Below, one piece after another: positions 37,819-47,830 of a stretch of DNA of 64,000 nucleotides. A model generated the notes under the pieces. It ran no database searches. It was not told where the DNA came from and saw only the letters and a list, made by a program, of their open reading frames with translations. Numbering within the stretch: the stretch's first letter is position 1; each line of letters begins with the position of its first letter. A program made the position numbers and the translations under genes. This stretch comes from Antarcticibacterium sp. 1MA-6-2 (GTDB taxonomy: Bacteria > Bacteroidota > Bacteroidia > Flavobacteriales > Flavobacteriaceae): the NCBI RefSeq assembly GCF_021535135.1, contig NZ_CP091036.1, forward strand, positions 3,410,001 to 3,474,000, written 5' to 3'.

Positions 37819-40215
37819 TTATTTTAAGGCTTTTATTTCCGGATTAGTACTACTTAATATATGTTGAATTAAAAATTTATTTTTGTTCATCTTTCTCCGT
37901 ATCCTTACATACTTTTTACTATCCGTTTTCTTTTTGAGGTTTAAGAAATTTATATCAACATATAATATTCTACTATAAACAATATCCTCTTCAATTTTTG
38001 CTTCGAAAATTTCAAAAGGAGCGGCATTATTTTGATGAAAAGCTAAAAAATAGGCAATATTATAATTTGTTATATTTGAGTAATTGTTATCTTCTACAAG
38101 GATATTTTCAAAAAGCTCAATTATTTCTTCTGTCGAAATATGTTTTGATCCAAAAATATTTTCAAAAATAGTTTTGCTTTGATTTAATAAATTAACAAAG
38201 GGAATAACATTAACGAGAGCTTCCTCATGTGATTCTCCTTCTTCAAATAAAGTTTCAAAGAATCCATTAAATTCTTTTAATAGACGACGTACTACTTTTT
38301 CTCTATCATCTATTGAAATCGCATGGCTCGCCTGTAAACATTTTGAATGTTGATCTATATAGTACATTTTCTGGTTAGAACCTACAGGAATAATCTTCTT
38401 CAAAATATTATTATGTAACTGGAAACTTTTAGAATTTTTGCCGCAATAGAAAACGACAGAATTGCTCCACCACTGACTGAAAAAATTATCTATTAAAACT
38501 TTTGATTGATCATCTTCAATACTTAGACTGGTAAAAAATTCTTGGAAGTAGTGATTGAAGAAATAAAAGGTTTGACTGTTTGGATCAAAATTAAAAATTC
38601 CAGTTTGAGTTTTAAGATAATTTATAAAATTAGGAATGTTCTTTAACTCATCATAATTATATTGTTTTCTTAAGGAGGATAAGAAATTTAGTAAATCCCC
38701 TTCATGTATATAGTTTTGTCCATTGTCATGAAGATGAAAAGCTATAAAACCCAAAATATTTTTTGTCTGATCGTATTTATATAATTGCGATAAACCTTTG
38801 GAGGCATTCCATTTATCCAAATAGACATCTGTAAACCTATCATAAAGAGCAAAAATATTTGCAGGTAACTCCCTTAAATCAACTTGATCATCTCTATATA
38901 GAATAGCTAATAAAGTTAATGCCAATGGTGTTCTTTGGAGAGAAGTATTTAAAAGAGAATTTTTAAGAGCGTGGATAAAATTATTTTTCTTTTTTTCATC
39001 ATTGGGAATAATTTTTTTAACTAGTTGAATGGCTTGCACAAAGTTAAAAGGCAATAGTTCTGTATCCTTAAAACCTTCTAGGCCTTTTTGTTCTTTAACA
39101 AAATCCAAATTACGGGTCGCTATAATAATTTGGATATTAAATAGATCTTTATTACTCAAATAATAGCGGCCAATACTTTGGTAAATTTCAGTTCTAACAT
39201 CTGTTTTTCTGACAAAATCAATACCATCAAACAGTAATATTATTTTTTCATAATCCTCAAAGTTGAAATCCTTTTCCTTTGTAAGTTTTTCGTATTGTTC
39301 TCTAATTAGAAAATCTATATTTAAAAGATCAGAATCAAAATTTTGTAAATCAAAATAGAATACTCCATTTGGTTTTATTTTATTTTCTTTTAGTGCTCTA
39401 ATACCTATTCGTTTCAGAAAAAGAGTTTTGCCACTCGTAGGGATTCCGTGAATTATAAAATTTTCGTTAGAAGTTAAAATTTCATTTGATCCTTCCAAAT
39501 CCTCCTCGATATATTTCTTTTCATTTTTTTCAAAAGAGACGTAATTATTCATTTTTTTTAATTCACGCGAATAGGTGGTTTGTACATTAACAAATATTTC
39601 ATTAATATCATCAATTTTAAGGTCAAACACATTGCTGGTAGAACTTATATCTGATAGGTGCTTTATTTGTTCTGAAAGAAAAAGTCCTAATCCGGGTTCT
39701 ATATTATCCAAAAAAGAATCTTTGGAAAACTTTTCAATTTGGTTTTTTAAATCCTGGTAATCAAAAATTTTAATATGAGGAAGAACTATAGGAGGGATAA
39801 ATTCTGAAATAACTTCGGTTGCCTGGTCAGAGACTCTACCATTGATAATAATAAAGAGCGAAGAAATGTTTTTAAATTCACCTTTGGGATTTTTGTAAGG
39901 CTTACTTAAAGCCAAGTTTATTTGATTTCCAATTTCATTTCCTGGCAAAAAATCATTTTGACTAGCATTTTTATTCTTCACAATAATAGCAAACCACTTT
40001 TCAACTTCTAGCTCTTTATCCAATTTCGAAAAAACCAAATCTTTTCCAAACTCTCTATTTCCATGTGTAATTCGAACATTATCGAATCCCTTTTTTTGAA
40101 ATAAAATTCTCAGGTCCTCAAATAACTCTGTTTCAGGACAGTTTTTCTGTATAAATTCTAATTTATCTTTTACGGATTTGAACTTTTTATTCTGTACTAT
40201 TTCTTTGCTGCCCAT
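37819..40215 (-). CDS. NACHT-type NTPase with restriction-endonuclease-like N-terminus
   Basis: 798 residues, very AT-rich. Residues 1-180 look like an Mrr-like restriction-endonuclease fold (LFEDLRILFQKKGF, FGKDLVF with Asp59, WFAIIVKNK with Lys80), but the usual Glu/Gln two before Lys is Ile, so it may be inactive. The NTPase has Walker A GIPTSGKT (257-264), Walker B ILLFDGIDF (about 326-334) and a NACHT-like RTPLALTLLAILYRDD region. The C-terminal ~300 residues are a helical sensor candidate. Bacterial NACHT proteins of this shape are anti-phage sensors that fire an N-terminal effector; I infer the same here. Single gene, intact. Confidence 0.75.
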   Translation of the reverse strand: MGSKEIVQNKKFKSVKDKLEFIQKNCPETELFEDLRILFQKKGFDNVRITHGNREFGKDLVFSKLDKELEVEKWFAIIVKNKNASQNDFLPGNEIGNQINLALSKPYKNPKGEFKNISSLFIIINGRVSDQATEVISEFIPPIVLPHIKIFDYQDLKNQIEKFSKDSFLDNIEPGLGLFLSEQIKHLSDISSTSNVFDLKIDDINEIFVNVQTTYSRELKKMNNYVSFEKNEKKYIEEDLEGSNEILTSNENFIIHGIPTSGKTLFLKRIGIRALKENKIKPNGVFYFDLQNFDSDLLNIDFLIREQYEKLTKEKDFNFEDYEKIILLFDGIDFVRKTDVRTEIYQSIGRYYLSNKDLFNIQIIIATRNLDFVKEQKGLEGFKDTELLPFNFVQAIQLVKKIIPNDEKKKNNFIHALKNSLLNTSLQRTPLALTLLAILYRDDQVDLRELPANIFALYDRFTDVYLDKWNASKGLSQLYKYDQTKNILGFIAFHLHDNGQNYIHEGDLLNFLSSLRKQYNYDELKNIPNFINYLKTQTGIFNFDPNSQTFYFFNHYFQEFFTSLSIEDDQSKVLIDNFFSQWWSNSVVFYCGKNSKSFQLHNNILKKIIPVGSNQKMYYIDQHSKCLQASHAISIDDREKVVRRLLKEFNGFFETLFEEGESHEEALVNVIPFVNLLNQSKTIFENIFGSKHISTEEIIELFENILVEDNNYSNITNYNIAYFLAFHQNNAAPFEIFEAKIEEDIVYSRILYVDINFLNLKKKTDSKKYVRIRRKMNKNKFLIQHILSSTNPEIKALK

Positions 40216-40343
40216 CTTTTCTTTATTAAAGGTTATTTTATTTTTTTCATTAGTTCTAAATAAATTTGGTCGTTATGGTAATTTGAAAAAACAATTTTGA
40301 AATAGTAAATTTGGATTGATGCTGTTTCACAATTAGTCTTTCA

Positions 40344-40508
40344 TTAAATTTTATTAAGTCCCACCCCCCTTACAAACACCTCCACAAATTCCCTCACCTT
40401 ACCAATAATCCTTTCCCCAATTTCTCTAGCTTTTAAATCCTTGGACGGTTGTCCATGCACTAGAAGATCTCCTCGCGCAGGGGTTCGTGTTCGGTATAGA
40501 TGTAAACC
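40344..40508 (-). pseudogene. C-terminal gene remnant
   Basis: A 54-codon open run bounded by stops, with no start, reads like a real protein tail: GLHLYRTRTPARGDLLVHGQ and REIGERIIGKVREFVEVFV. It may be what is left of a chromosomal gene interrupted when accessory DNA came in. The family is not identified. Confidence 0.35.
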
Positions 40509-40549
40509 TTAGACAAGGTTGAAACTATGAATGTTAGGTGAACCATTGA

Positions 40550-42393
40550 TCACTTGGTTAAAGCCTTTAGAATTCGTTCTTCGTTGATCACAATATCTCT
40601 AAAGAGCACATACGGGAAAGAAGGGTATTTAGATTGTTTAAAAGAGTCGTAGATTTTCAACATTGTTGAAGCTGTTATTAACGAAAGATTCATTTCTGTA
40701 TCCATCTCACAATCAGTAACAAAATCGTCACTAAATTCAGGAGCAATAAGTAATATTTTGACTATTCTTAAATCGTTATGTAATGCTAATTTCTGGTAAG
40801 ATTTTAGTTGCCTGGAAACTGTACTGAATTTATTATAACCTTTTTCTTTACTGGTTTTACATTCCACAATGATGACCTCATTGTTTCCTAAGTTTATAAG
40901 AATATCGATCATATCCTTATTAGTATTTAGTTGCTTTTTTAGCTTGTCATCTACATTGAATCCAAGGCCGGAAAACAGCACTTTTGTTAGTTCTTCGAAT
41001 TTAATTCCCAGTTCGCTTTCTTTAGTGGAGATACCATTCTCTTTAGGAGGTTTAAATTTCTGTAGCCCACATTTTCATAATTTTCCAGGTAAAGATTTTC
41101 CGTATCCTTGTAATGTTCCAGAATGTTTAAGATGTCATCTCCACGTTGTTTTATACCATTCTCTTTAATGAACTCAACCATATCAGGTTTTTGAATAAGG
41201 TCAAGAAGATCACGTGGCTTTATATTGTAATCCAAAAGGTAATCTGCCCTTAAAACATTCTCGTCCTGTAACTCAAACTGGTTTTTTATTTGATTGTTAA
41301 ATTTTGGAAGGGTAATATTTAATTCGGTAAGCAGTCTCTCAAACCCGTCAAGAGATATACCTACCTTTTCATCATTTTCCACGTTTTCAAAATATTCTAT
41401 TAAACTGAAAATTTTATCTTCAAGAGTACTACCTCTAAGATTTTTTATGTTTAAGCTATTCTCGCAAAGCTCATTTAAAGTTTTTTTCTTTTCGGTTAAG
41501 GTAGTTCCCTCCTTGTAAATATCATTGGTAAGCAGGCCGGAAAAAGAAATTCCTTCTTTTAATATCTCTTCTATTTTTTCAGAATAGCTCAACTTGCGAT
41601 TAATATTATGCCTTTTTGCAATTTGATTTATTATAGGTTCCCTCAGCAATTTTAATGTTCTTCGGTAGAATTTGTTAGCAACCTCTTTTTCGCGAATTTT
41701 CCTTAAAAGCCGAACCATTTCATCGGCAACATAAATAGTACTGTCTTTTTTAGAATAAAAAATCACTCCTATATTCTTAAGGCTATTTATTACTTCCTGG
41801 ATCTCGAACTTCTTAATTGGCAGTATTGAATAATTAATAAGCTTTACTTCTTCCTGAGATAGCTCCAGTTGCCGTGCCAGAGTTAGTATGATGGACAATT
41901 CATCGGAACTAATCTTAGCATCCCTATTATTTCCAATATCATTATTGTACGCAGTATGTAGACAGGACTTATAAATTTTATAATCTCTAATCCTGGCATC
42001 CCCTAATTCAGATTTTCCTTCTTTTAATTCAGATTCTAAATTTTTAATCCCATTCTTCAGATTTTTTATTTCCTTTTCGTAGAGCCGCGAAAACCAGTCC
42101 TGTCTCATGATGCAGTTGCCATCACGTATTATAATATCAATAAGAATATCTAATTGCGAAGAAGCCTCTTGAAATTCGCTATGAATGCATTCTGCAAACT
42201 CATCAGATATAAGAAGAAAAATTTTAGAAATATTCTGGTTATCTACAGATTTCAAACCTTTGTCTGTAGCACTCAATATTTTCTCAATTTCCTTGATATT
42301 TTTCGGTTGCTTTGAAATGATATTGTCTACAATTTTGATAAAAGAATTCTTTTCTAAAGAACCAAGTTTATCGAGAATCTTCTCTAATTTCAT
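40550..42393 (-). pseudogene. Helical protein with C-terminal PD-(D/E)XK nuclease domain, frameshifted
   Basis: The first ORF (468 residues, ATG at 42393) is all-helical with coiled coils (LKNGIKNLESELKEGKSELG) and a possible winged-helix segment (about 200-235). A second frame carries ...ESELGIKFEELTKVLFSGLGFN, then DMIDILINLGNNEVIIVECKTS (Asp...Glu-x-Lys nuclease core) to the stop at 40550. One missing T in the run near 41055 joins them into about 614 residues. I do not recognise the family name. A nuclease domain on a long helical sensor-like body suggests a restriction or abortive-infection effector. It lies 335 bp upstream of the NACHT gene, same strand. Confidence 0.7.
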
Positions 42394-42554
42394 GGTGAAA
42401 CAGCTTTAAATTAGGATTACAGGTTTAGGCCTTTTTTCTAATTCTGCAGGTAGGGTAGAGCAGATTCAAAAATTATGAGAAAGTAAATCTAAAAATTTTC
42501 TTAAAACTTTGACTAATGAATTGAAATTTTTAAAATTTCGTTTTTGGATTTATA

Positions 42555-42782
42555 TCAATCTTCCCAGCCGCAAATGTCTTTTCCCAGTTTTTTAGCATCA
42601 GTAAGAGTTAATTTCTTTATCTGTGCTTTACATGCACTTAGTCCGCGGCAATTTTTATTAAAATGATATTTTTTACCGCCTTTACTGTCACATATAAAAA
42701 CGTCCTGTACAGTAAATGGCACGTACACCGTAGCAGAAGTACTGAGGGCTGCTACGCAGAGAATTAGAAATAACTTTTTCAT
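42555..42782 (-). CDS. Small secreted cysteine-containing protein
   Basis: 75 residues with a signal peptide (MKKLFLILCVAALSTSATVY). The mature part has three spaced cysteines and the pattern CDSKGGKKYHFNKNCRGLSACK ... DICGWED, shared by small exported proteins often encoded beside thermonuclease genes in Bacteroidota. A metal-binding or disulphide-stabilised fold is likely. It is 55 nt after the thermonuclease stop, probably the end of the operon. Confidence 0.7.
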   Translation of the reverse strand: MKKLFLILCVAALSTSATVYVPFTVQDVFICDSKGGKKYHFNKNCRGLSACKAQIKKLTLTDAKKLGKDICGWED

Positions 42783-42837
42783 AATGGGGGGAAATTAGAT
42801 TAGTGCTTTACTGGTTCAAAATTAAAGTTGAATTTTA

Positions 42838-43371
42838 TTATCTAAAGTCCCAGGGAGCCACAGGATTTTTATCCTGCCATAATCCAATGTTTAATTTCCG
42901 AGCTTCCATTTCCAGAGCATCATAGGACATATCGTTACTATACTTTTTGAAATGCCAGGCGTATCCGAGTTTTACCATTTCTTTGTTCACATTCATCCCT
43001 TTCTCATTTATAACCTCCGCTATTAATCTTCCTCCCATATCAAATTCTCCATTAGTTATAATAGTTACAATTTGCCCAAAGCAGAGGTTGGAAATAACTA
43101 TTTTGGCTTTATTTCCAAAAGCTTGTTTTCCTCTTTTCTCCGGAGCATCAATATGTTCCATGCGGATTCTTAGAGGGAGTTCGTGGTATAGGATATCAAC
43201 TGTATCTCCATCAATAATACCAGTTACTTTTGCTTTAAAGAGAATTTTTCCTCCGGCTAAATCTGCATTTGCCGTTTGAGAACCTGTTTTTCCTACAACA
43301 GCGGAAGCTTCCGACTGATTGCAGGAAAAGGTAATTAGAACAAAGAACAGGAGGGGAAGTAAACCTTGCAT
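42838..43371 (-). CDS. Thermonuclease (SNase-like) lipoprotein
   Basis: 177 residues with a lipoprotein signal (Cys17, LITFSC). The staphylococcal nuclease OB-fold shows GIIDGDTVDI (metal Asp), RIRMEHIDAPE (Arg, Asp, Glu) and DMGGRLIAEV (second Arg), so all catalytic residues appear present. It cleaves DNA/RNA with Ca2+ outside the cytoplasm. It starts 3 nt after the vWA-like lipoprotein stop, tying an exported nuclease to the TerB-like operon. Confidence 0.9.
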   Translation of the reverse strand: MQGLLPLLFFVLITFSCNQSEASAVVGKTGSQTANADLAGGKILFKAKVTGIIDGDTVDILYHELPLRIRMEHIDAPEKRGKQAFGNKAKIVISNLCFGQIVTIITNGEFDMGGRLIAEVINEKGMNVNKEMVKLGYAWHFKKYSNDMSYDALEMEARKLNIGLWQDKNPVAPWDFR

Positions 43372-43374
43372 TAA

Positions 43375-44292
43375 TTAAGTTTTTAAAATAAAATCCTGGA
43401 TGATCTTATCCATGTTAGAAGGAAGATCGGCATTTTTAATTTCATACCGGGCTACGCCCATTTGTTGGAACCAATCGCTCCAGAAATTTTTAATAATTTC
43501 TTCCTCGTAAACATTTTTTGTATCTGGATTAATACCTAAAACGAGAACTTCGAGATTGTCTAAATTTTGAGCCGCAGGTATAAAACCGAAGTTTTCATCT
43601 TCAAATTTTTGTTTCCAATTGGAAGAATTTAATTTGATGCTTCGAATATATTCTGGAGTTAAAAAACTGGTCTTATTTCCTTCGGTGATGCGTGTATCTT
43701 TATGGAACATATAACCATCTGTAAGTATAACAAGGATATTTCTATATCCTTCTTCAATGCTGTAGTCCTGTACTTTATTTTTAAAAAATTTCCAGGTATC
43801 AGAGCCAATGAATTTGTCATCTTGAATTGCCAGCTCATATATTTTTAAGGGTTCAGTTTTATAAGTTTCAGAAAATTCAGCTAATATTTCATTAGAGACA
43901 TTCATTTTGGTCAACTTGTATTTTAAAGTTTCCGAAATTGAATTAATTTCTTTATTTAACGGTTCTGGTTCAAAAAAGAGCTGAATATTATCATTAATCT
44001 GCCTCACCTTTTTTGTTCCGAGGTGGGATTCAAAAGCATCAGAAACAGACTTTACATAAGCCACATCTCTTTGATAATATTCCATTGCAGGATTGGGGTA
44101 TTTGTCGGGATTTATCCTGTCGGAAAGATCAAGAAGAATACTTATGTTTAGATTTGTGCTTGTTGTATTATCAGAAGGTATTTGAGCTACTTCTTCCTCC
44201 TGCGGTTGAGATACGGGTGTATCACTTTTGCAGGAAATGCCTAAAAGTAACAAAAGAATAAAGTATTTCGGTTTAATTTTATTACTGCTCAT
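43375..44292 (-). CDS. vWA-like lipoprotein
   Basis: 305 residues with a lipoprotein signal (Cys21). After an acidic, threonine-rich linker comes ISILLDLSDRINPDKYP (about 49-65), resembling the first strand and a degenerate MIDAS (DxS) of a von Willebrand A domain, and NILVILTDGYMF (about 190-201), resembling the vWA ILxTDG strand. A Mg2+-dependent protein-binding role is likely. Genes before and after are each 3 nt away, so it belongs to one operon. The family is otherwise unnamed to me. Confidence 0.72.
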   Translation of the reverse strand: MSSNKIKPKYFILLLLLGISCKSDTPVSQPQEEEVAQIPSDNTTSTNLNISILLDLSDRINPDKYPNPAMEYYQRDVAYVKSVSDAFESHLGTKKVRQINDNIQLFFEPEPLNKEINSISETLKYKLTKMNVSNEILAEFSETYKTEPLKIYELAIQDDKFIGSDTWKFFKNKVQDYSIEEGYRNILVILTDGYMFHKDTRITEGNKTSFLTPEYIRSIKLNSSNWKQKFEDENFGFIPAAQNLDNLEVLVLGINPDTKNVYEEEIIKNFWSDWFQQMGVARYEIKNADLPSNMDKIIQDFILKT

Positions 44293-44295
44293 CTT

Positions 44296-45574
44296 TTAGT
44301 TTTTAGAATAAATTAGGTGTTGGTAATCAGAATCACTTAAATTCATCTTTGCCAGATATTCAATAGATGTTCTTTCACAATCTTCCAGTAAATTATTCTT
44401 TTGTTGTGTGGGTAAAGCAATTTCAGTATTTATTGCCTGAAACCATCCTTCTTTATATTGTGAGTGATAAAGAAGATATTCTTTAATTGGAAAAATGAAA
44501 CCGTTTATTTTGGATTGAATCTCAGTAATTCTTCCCTGCACCTCTGTCATTTTATCTCTAAACCCATCCAGCTTTTCTTCAATTTCTTTACGTGTATGTT
44601 GTAAATTGAATATTTCCTCCTTTTTGTGTTTTATAAATACTTTTATTTTGTCAATATTCTCGTATTCCTTCATAATAAAGTCAAACACAAGCCCCCAGAT
44701 TATGTATACCACAAAACCTGCAAAAATTATCATCCAGAATTCTGCTTCGGTTAAAGCTATTTCCAGGTCATAAGGAGGAGAATTTAATGTCTTATTAAAA
44801 TCATATATTTTCTTCTCAATTTGATAAGCAAGAAGTGCATCAAATAAAAATGTTATTATTAGCAGACTTCCTAATTTTAAATAATTGAAAAACCCTTTTC
44901 CTTTCTGCATCATATGTATTACGTAACCCAGACCCATAAAAACAAAAGGAATGGTAACAACAAGTAAACCTTCCAGCCAGCTATCGTTAAATGCATTAGT
45001 AAAAGCATCTTTGTCGAAAATTGCCGCGGAGAGAACATCATCAGTAAATTCTTTAAAGAAAGCAGAATACGAAGCAGAAATATAAAAAACCAATAAGTAT
45101 AAAGTGATTGGCAGGAGTACAAACAATCCTATATAAAATTGAGCCTTGGGCCTCTTATCTGCATCTACTCCATATTCCCCGGGATTATTTTTTACATCTA
45201 CAATTTCCCTTTTTACTGTTTCAATTGCTTCTAAAATATCTGATTCCTTTTTTTCAAAAATCCCTAAGCTAGGTTTCTAATTTTCGCAGTTCAGTGCGCA
45301 ATTTTTCTTGCTCTTCCCTGTAAGGTTGTTTAAGTCGTTCCTGTTCCGCCTGTTGGCGTCTACATTGATCTTCGAAACTTGCAAAGAGGTTCTGGAAACA
45401 GGCTTGTAAGACAATAGGTTTTCCCGAAGCTTTTGTGGAGGCAGCAAAACCGCTTTGATAATAGGTAATCCTTATCTGTTCCCGGTCTTCAATATTTTCC
45501 TCAAGTTCACCATTGCCAGTAGAATTATTATTTACTGAGTTTTTAATTGCGAATAAATTCCTAATTGATTCCAT
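44296..45574 (-). pseudogene. Coiled-coil membrane protein, split by one frameshift
   Basis: The 101-residue ORF from the ATG at 45574 ends LRTELRKLET; the next frame runs PSLGIFEKKESDILEAIETV into a protein with four membrane helices (about 45,120-44,680) and a cytoplasmic coiled coil (EIEEKLDGFRDKMTEVQGRI). The membrane part has no ATG of its own. The span of 1,279 nt fits one surplus base, near 45275, giving about 425 residues. It is 3 nt from the TerB-like gene and 3 nt from the vWA-like gene. No known family; a membrane scaffold is a fair guess. Confidence 0.7.
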
Positions 45575-45577
45575 AAA

Positions 45578-45985
45578 TCATCCGTTAAGTTTTTTAATAA
45601 TTTCAGGTTTGGATACTCCTTTTTGAACACAGACCAGTAAATAATCAGCAAGTTCATTTACATTTTCATCCAAAAATTCAAATTTCCTACAGTATTTTCT
45701 CAGAGTATTTATTTCGTCTTCAGTTATAACATCATCGGCCAGTATCATGCAGGCGAGATCGTAGAGGTATTCGATTCTTGTAGTGATATCCTTTGGTATG
45801 CTGGTAGAATGATCGACGGGATTTAGAAGGAGTCGGTCCAGTTCGTCTTTAGGAACACCCCTGTCATCAGCAAATTGATATAATAATTTAAGTTCCAAAA
45901 CATCAAATCTGTCATCGGATAAAGCCATTTGATACAATCTTAAAAAATGACTTTTTAATTCGGTAGGAATAAGAATTTTTTCCAT
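45578..45985 (-). CDS. TerB-like protein
   Basis: 135 residues, all alpha-helical, acidic. Two helical blocks, LYQMALSDDRFDVLELKLLY (about 17-36) and LACMILADDVITEDEINTLR (about 75-95), show the TerB/TerD-associated pattern with acidic metal-binding spots. TerB proteins associate with membranes and stress/phage-resistance complexes. It is placed between the DUF4236 and membrane protein genes with 3-nt gaps on both sides. Confidence 0.75.
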   Translation of the reverse strand: MEKILIPTELKSHFLRLYQMALSDDRFDVLELKLLYQFADDRGVPKDELDRLLLNPVDHSTSIPKDITTRIEYLYDLACMILADDVITEDEINTLRKYCRKFEFLDENVNELADYLLVCVQKGVSKPEIIKKLNG

Positions 45986-45988
45986 TGG

Positions 45989-46247
45989 TTAGTGAATTTT
46001 AGTGAAGAAGAAAAAGCTGGAGATACAAAATGTTATGAAGAAAAGGAGGCTTAAAACGCAACCACCTTTTGAACTTTTGGAAAATGTTTTGCGATAGGTG
46101 GCACCAGGAACACCTAGTTCTTACAGAGTAGCCTTTGGAACTTATCGATCCCACTTTTGTCCTGATGCTTGGGGAGATACCCGATTTGCTTATGTTTAAA
46201 CCGAGGCCTTTTCCTAAATTAATCCTCTTTTGAAATCTGAAGCCCAT
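45989..46247 (-). pseudogene. DUF4236 protein, frameshifted
   Basis: The N-terminus MGFRFQKRINLGKGLGLNIS is diagnostic for DUF4236. After YSVRT the printed frame turns into nonsense while the +1 frame gives GVPGATYRKTF (the family's GxPGTG-like end) and a membrane helix (CVLSLLFFITFCISSFFFF) with stop at 45989. One surplus base near 46117 restores about 85 residues. It is the first gene of the TerB-like operon; a TATGTTTG -7-like element lies 18 nt upstream. Confidence 0.75.
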
Positions 46248-46264
46248 TTTGGTAGATTATTTAC

Positions 46265-46272
46265 CAAACATA
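46265..46272 (-). promoter_or_regulatory. -7-like element of the TerB-like operon
   Basis: CAAACATA on the plus strand reads TATGTTTG (TAnnTTTG) on the minus strand, 18 nt before the DUF4236 start. No TTG is found at 19 nt, so this is a weak call. Confidence 0.35.
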
Positions 46273-46535
46273 AGCACTCTGTAATTCAGATTGTTACGGT
46301 TTCCCGTAAAAGGAGGAAAAATTTTTGTGAATTGTTTAACAGAAATAAAAAGAAGGGGTTGTGTGAGTATTTAAACGGTTGATGTTGTTTATTACGAATT
46401 CTATTTCACGAAAAGCTTAACCGCAATTGTATAAAAAATTATTTCTGGAGTTATTGTAAGCTTTTTCCTCCTAGGTATGCCATCCTGATTGCAAATTAAA
46501 TCGCATTTCCCATTAAAAAAATTCTGAATATACTC

Positions 46536-46676
46536 TTAGTCATTGGGTTTGTGTCTATGGGGTCTCAATTTGGGATGCTTTGGTTTTGATTCTGGTGTAA
46601 CTCGTCTTCTTTTGTCAGGTGTACCGTCATCTTTCTTAGGTTTTGGTCCTGGTTTAATAGCTTTTATTGAAGTCAT
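46536..46676 (-). CDS. Short basic proline-rich ORF
   Basis: 46 residues from an ATG at 46676: MTSIKAIKPGPKPKKDDGTP ... HPKLRPHRHKPND. Composition (Lys, Pro, Arg, His) is unlike random AT-rich translation, suggesting selection, perhaps a nucleic-acid or ribosome-binding peptide. No homolog is recalled and it is not in an obvious operon. Confidence 0.4.
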   Translation of the reverse strand: MTSIKAIKPGPKPKKDDGTPDKRRRVTPESKPKHPKLRPHRHKPND

Positions 46677-46810
46677 AATCCGGAATTAGACTGTGAAAAA
46701 TTTATTTATATCTTATAAAAATACTCTTCTCAAGAACTATCCAGGTACCTTTTACCGTACCACTTAATACAAGAATTTTAATAGAATTATTCGAGTGAAA
46801 GAATTATTAT

Positions 46811-47458
46811 TTAGCGAATATACTTTTCAATCATATATTCGGTAATGGGTCGCAAAGTTTTTCCGTTTTCGGGATGTATCCCCGGAGCAGTGAAAAATTC
46901 CAGTTTGTTATTGCTCTTATCGTACTAAATCCTGACTTCTCCATTCTCAAAAAAAGTGGTGGTATCTGTAACCTTTATTTTTTTAAAATTTTCATACAGA
47001 TAAGGAATAAACTCCCGTTCCAGTTCGGCGCCGTTACAGGTAGTTCTAATATACTGGTCTTCTTTCCAAACCATACATGTTTTTTCTCCACTTGTATAAC
47101 CTATAAAAGCAGAAATTCCAATAATGGGAATAAATAACAGAGCTGCAAAAAGAGATTTTCTGGGAACGTAAAATTTTGGTTTAGCCATATTCCTCTTTCC
47201 TCCTTCAGGATTTCCTGAATGTTCTACAACAAAACTTTCATAATTATTATAACCCAAAAATTGAGCAAGAAAATCTTTAGTTTCCTTACCGGGGGTAGAT
47301 TCCCTCTTGTAATATCGAATCAAGGATTTAGCAGAGATAGGGTATTTAAATTCCGTTAAAATATATTCTGAAATATATTCAGCTCTGCCATTCGCCGAAT
47401 CCTTACCTGTTTCTTTTTCGGCTTTTTCAAATGCTATTTCTAAAAGTTGGTCAGTCAT
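46811..47458 (-). pseudogene. Single-TM protein interrupted by an in-frame amber codon
   Basis: 177 residues to a TAG at 46925-46927, after which the same frame continues YDKSNNKLEFFTAPGIHPEN, GKTLRPITEYMIEKYIR and TAA at 46811. Read through, it is 215 residues. The N-terminal ~90 residues are helical with TKDFLAQFLGYNNYESFVV, a motif frequent in Bacteroidota TM-anchored proteins; one TM lies near 102-122. A TGG to TAG change would fit (RI-W-YDK). The conserved tail suggests a recent mutation, an error or read-through. Function unknown. Confidence 0.65.
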
Positions 47459-47665
47459 TTGGATGAAAATCAGCTGTATAAAAGTAAGAAAACTTCTCTT
47501 GTTTCCTTACGGAAAACCACAAAGACATTTTTGTCCAGGAATTGTCCAACTATTGTCCTGTCTGTGTCCAACAGGTCCTGCCTTTTCCTTCTTTAATTTG
47601 ATCTGTGATTGAGAGTAACCTTCGGAATTGCAAATCGGGAGCACGCGCACCTCTTTTTCATAAAT

Positions 47666-47725
47666 ATGATTGGTACGGCCGATAGGGCCACCGGGAAGTA
47701 GTTCTTTTCTGCCGTACCGAATCAT
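47666..47725. repeat. 14-bp inverted repeat in a gene-free gap
   Basis: ATGATTGGTACGGC (47666-47679) pairs with GCCGTACCGAATCAT (47711-47725) with one bulged base and a 31-nt loop. It lies in the gap 47459-47830, which otherwise shows nothing. It could be an operator or a folded RNA element; direction is unknown. Confidence 0.5.
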
Positions 47726-47830
47726 TACTTCCCATCATACCCGCCTTCGCGGCATTCAAGATTTACCTGTAAAAAATTCTGGTTTTCAACCAGCAGGAAA
47801 TCAATTGTCAAATTTTTCAAAAAGATAATA

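Noticed and set aside
40282..40316. Plus-strand promoter (TTG-N20-TAAATTTG) upstream of the NACHT gene
   Set aside because: It points away from the gene into a stretch without ORF or terminator; the region is so AT-rich that a chance match is likely.
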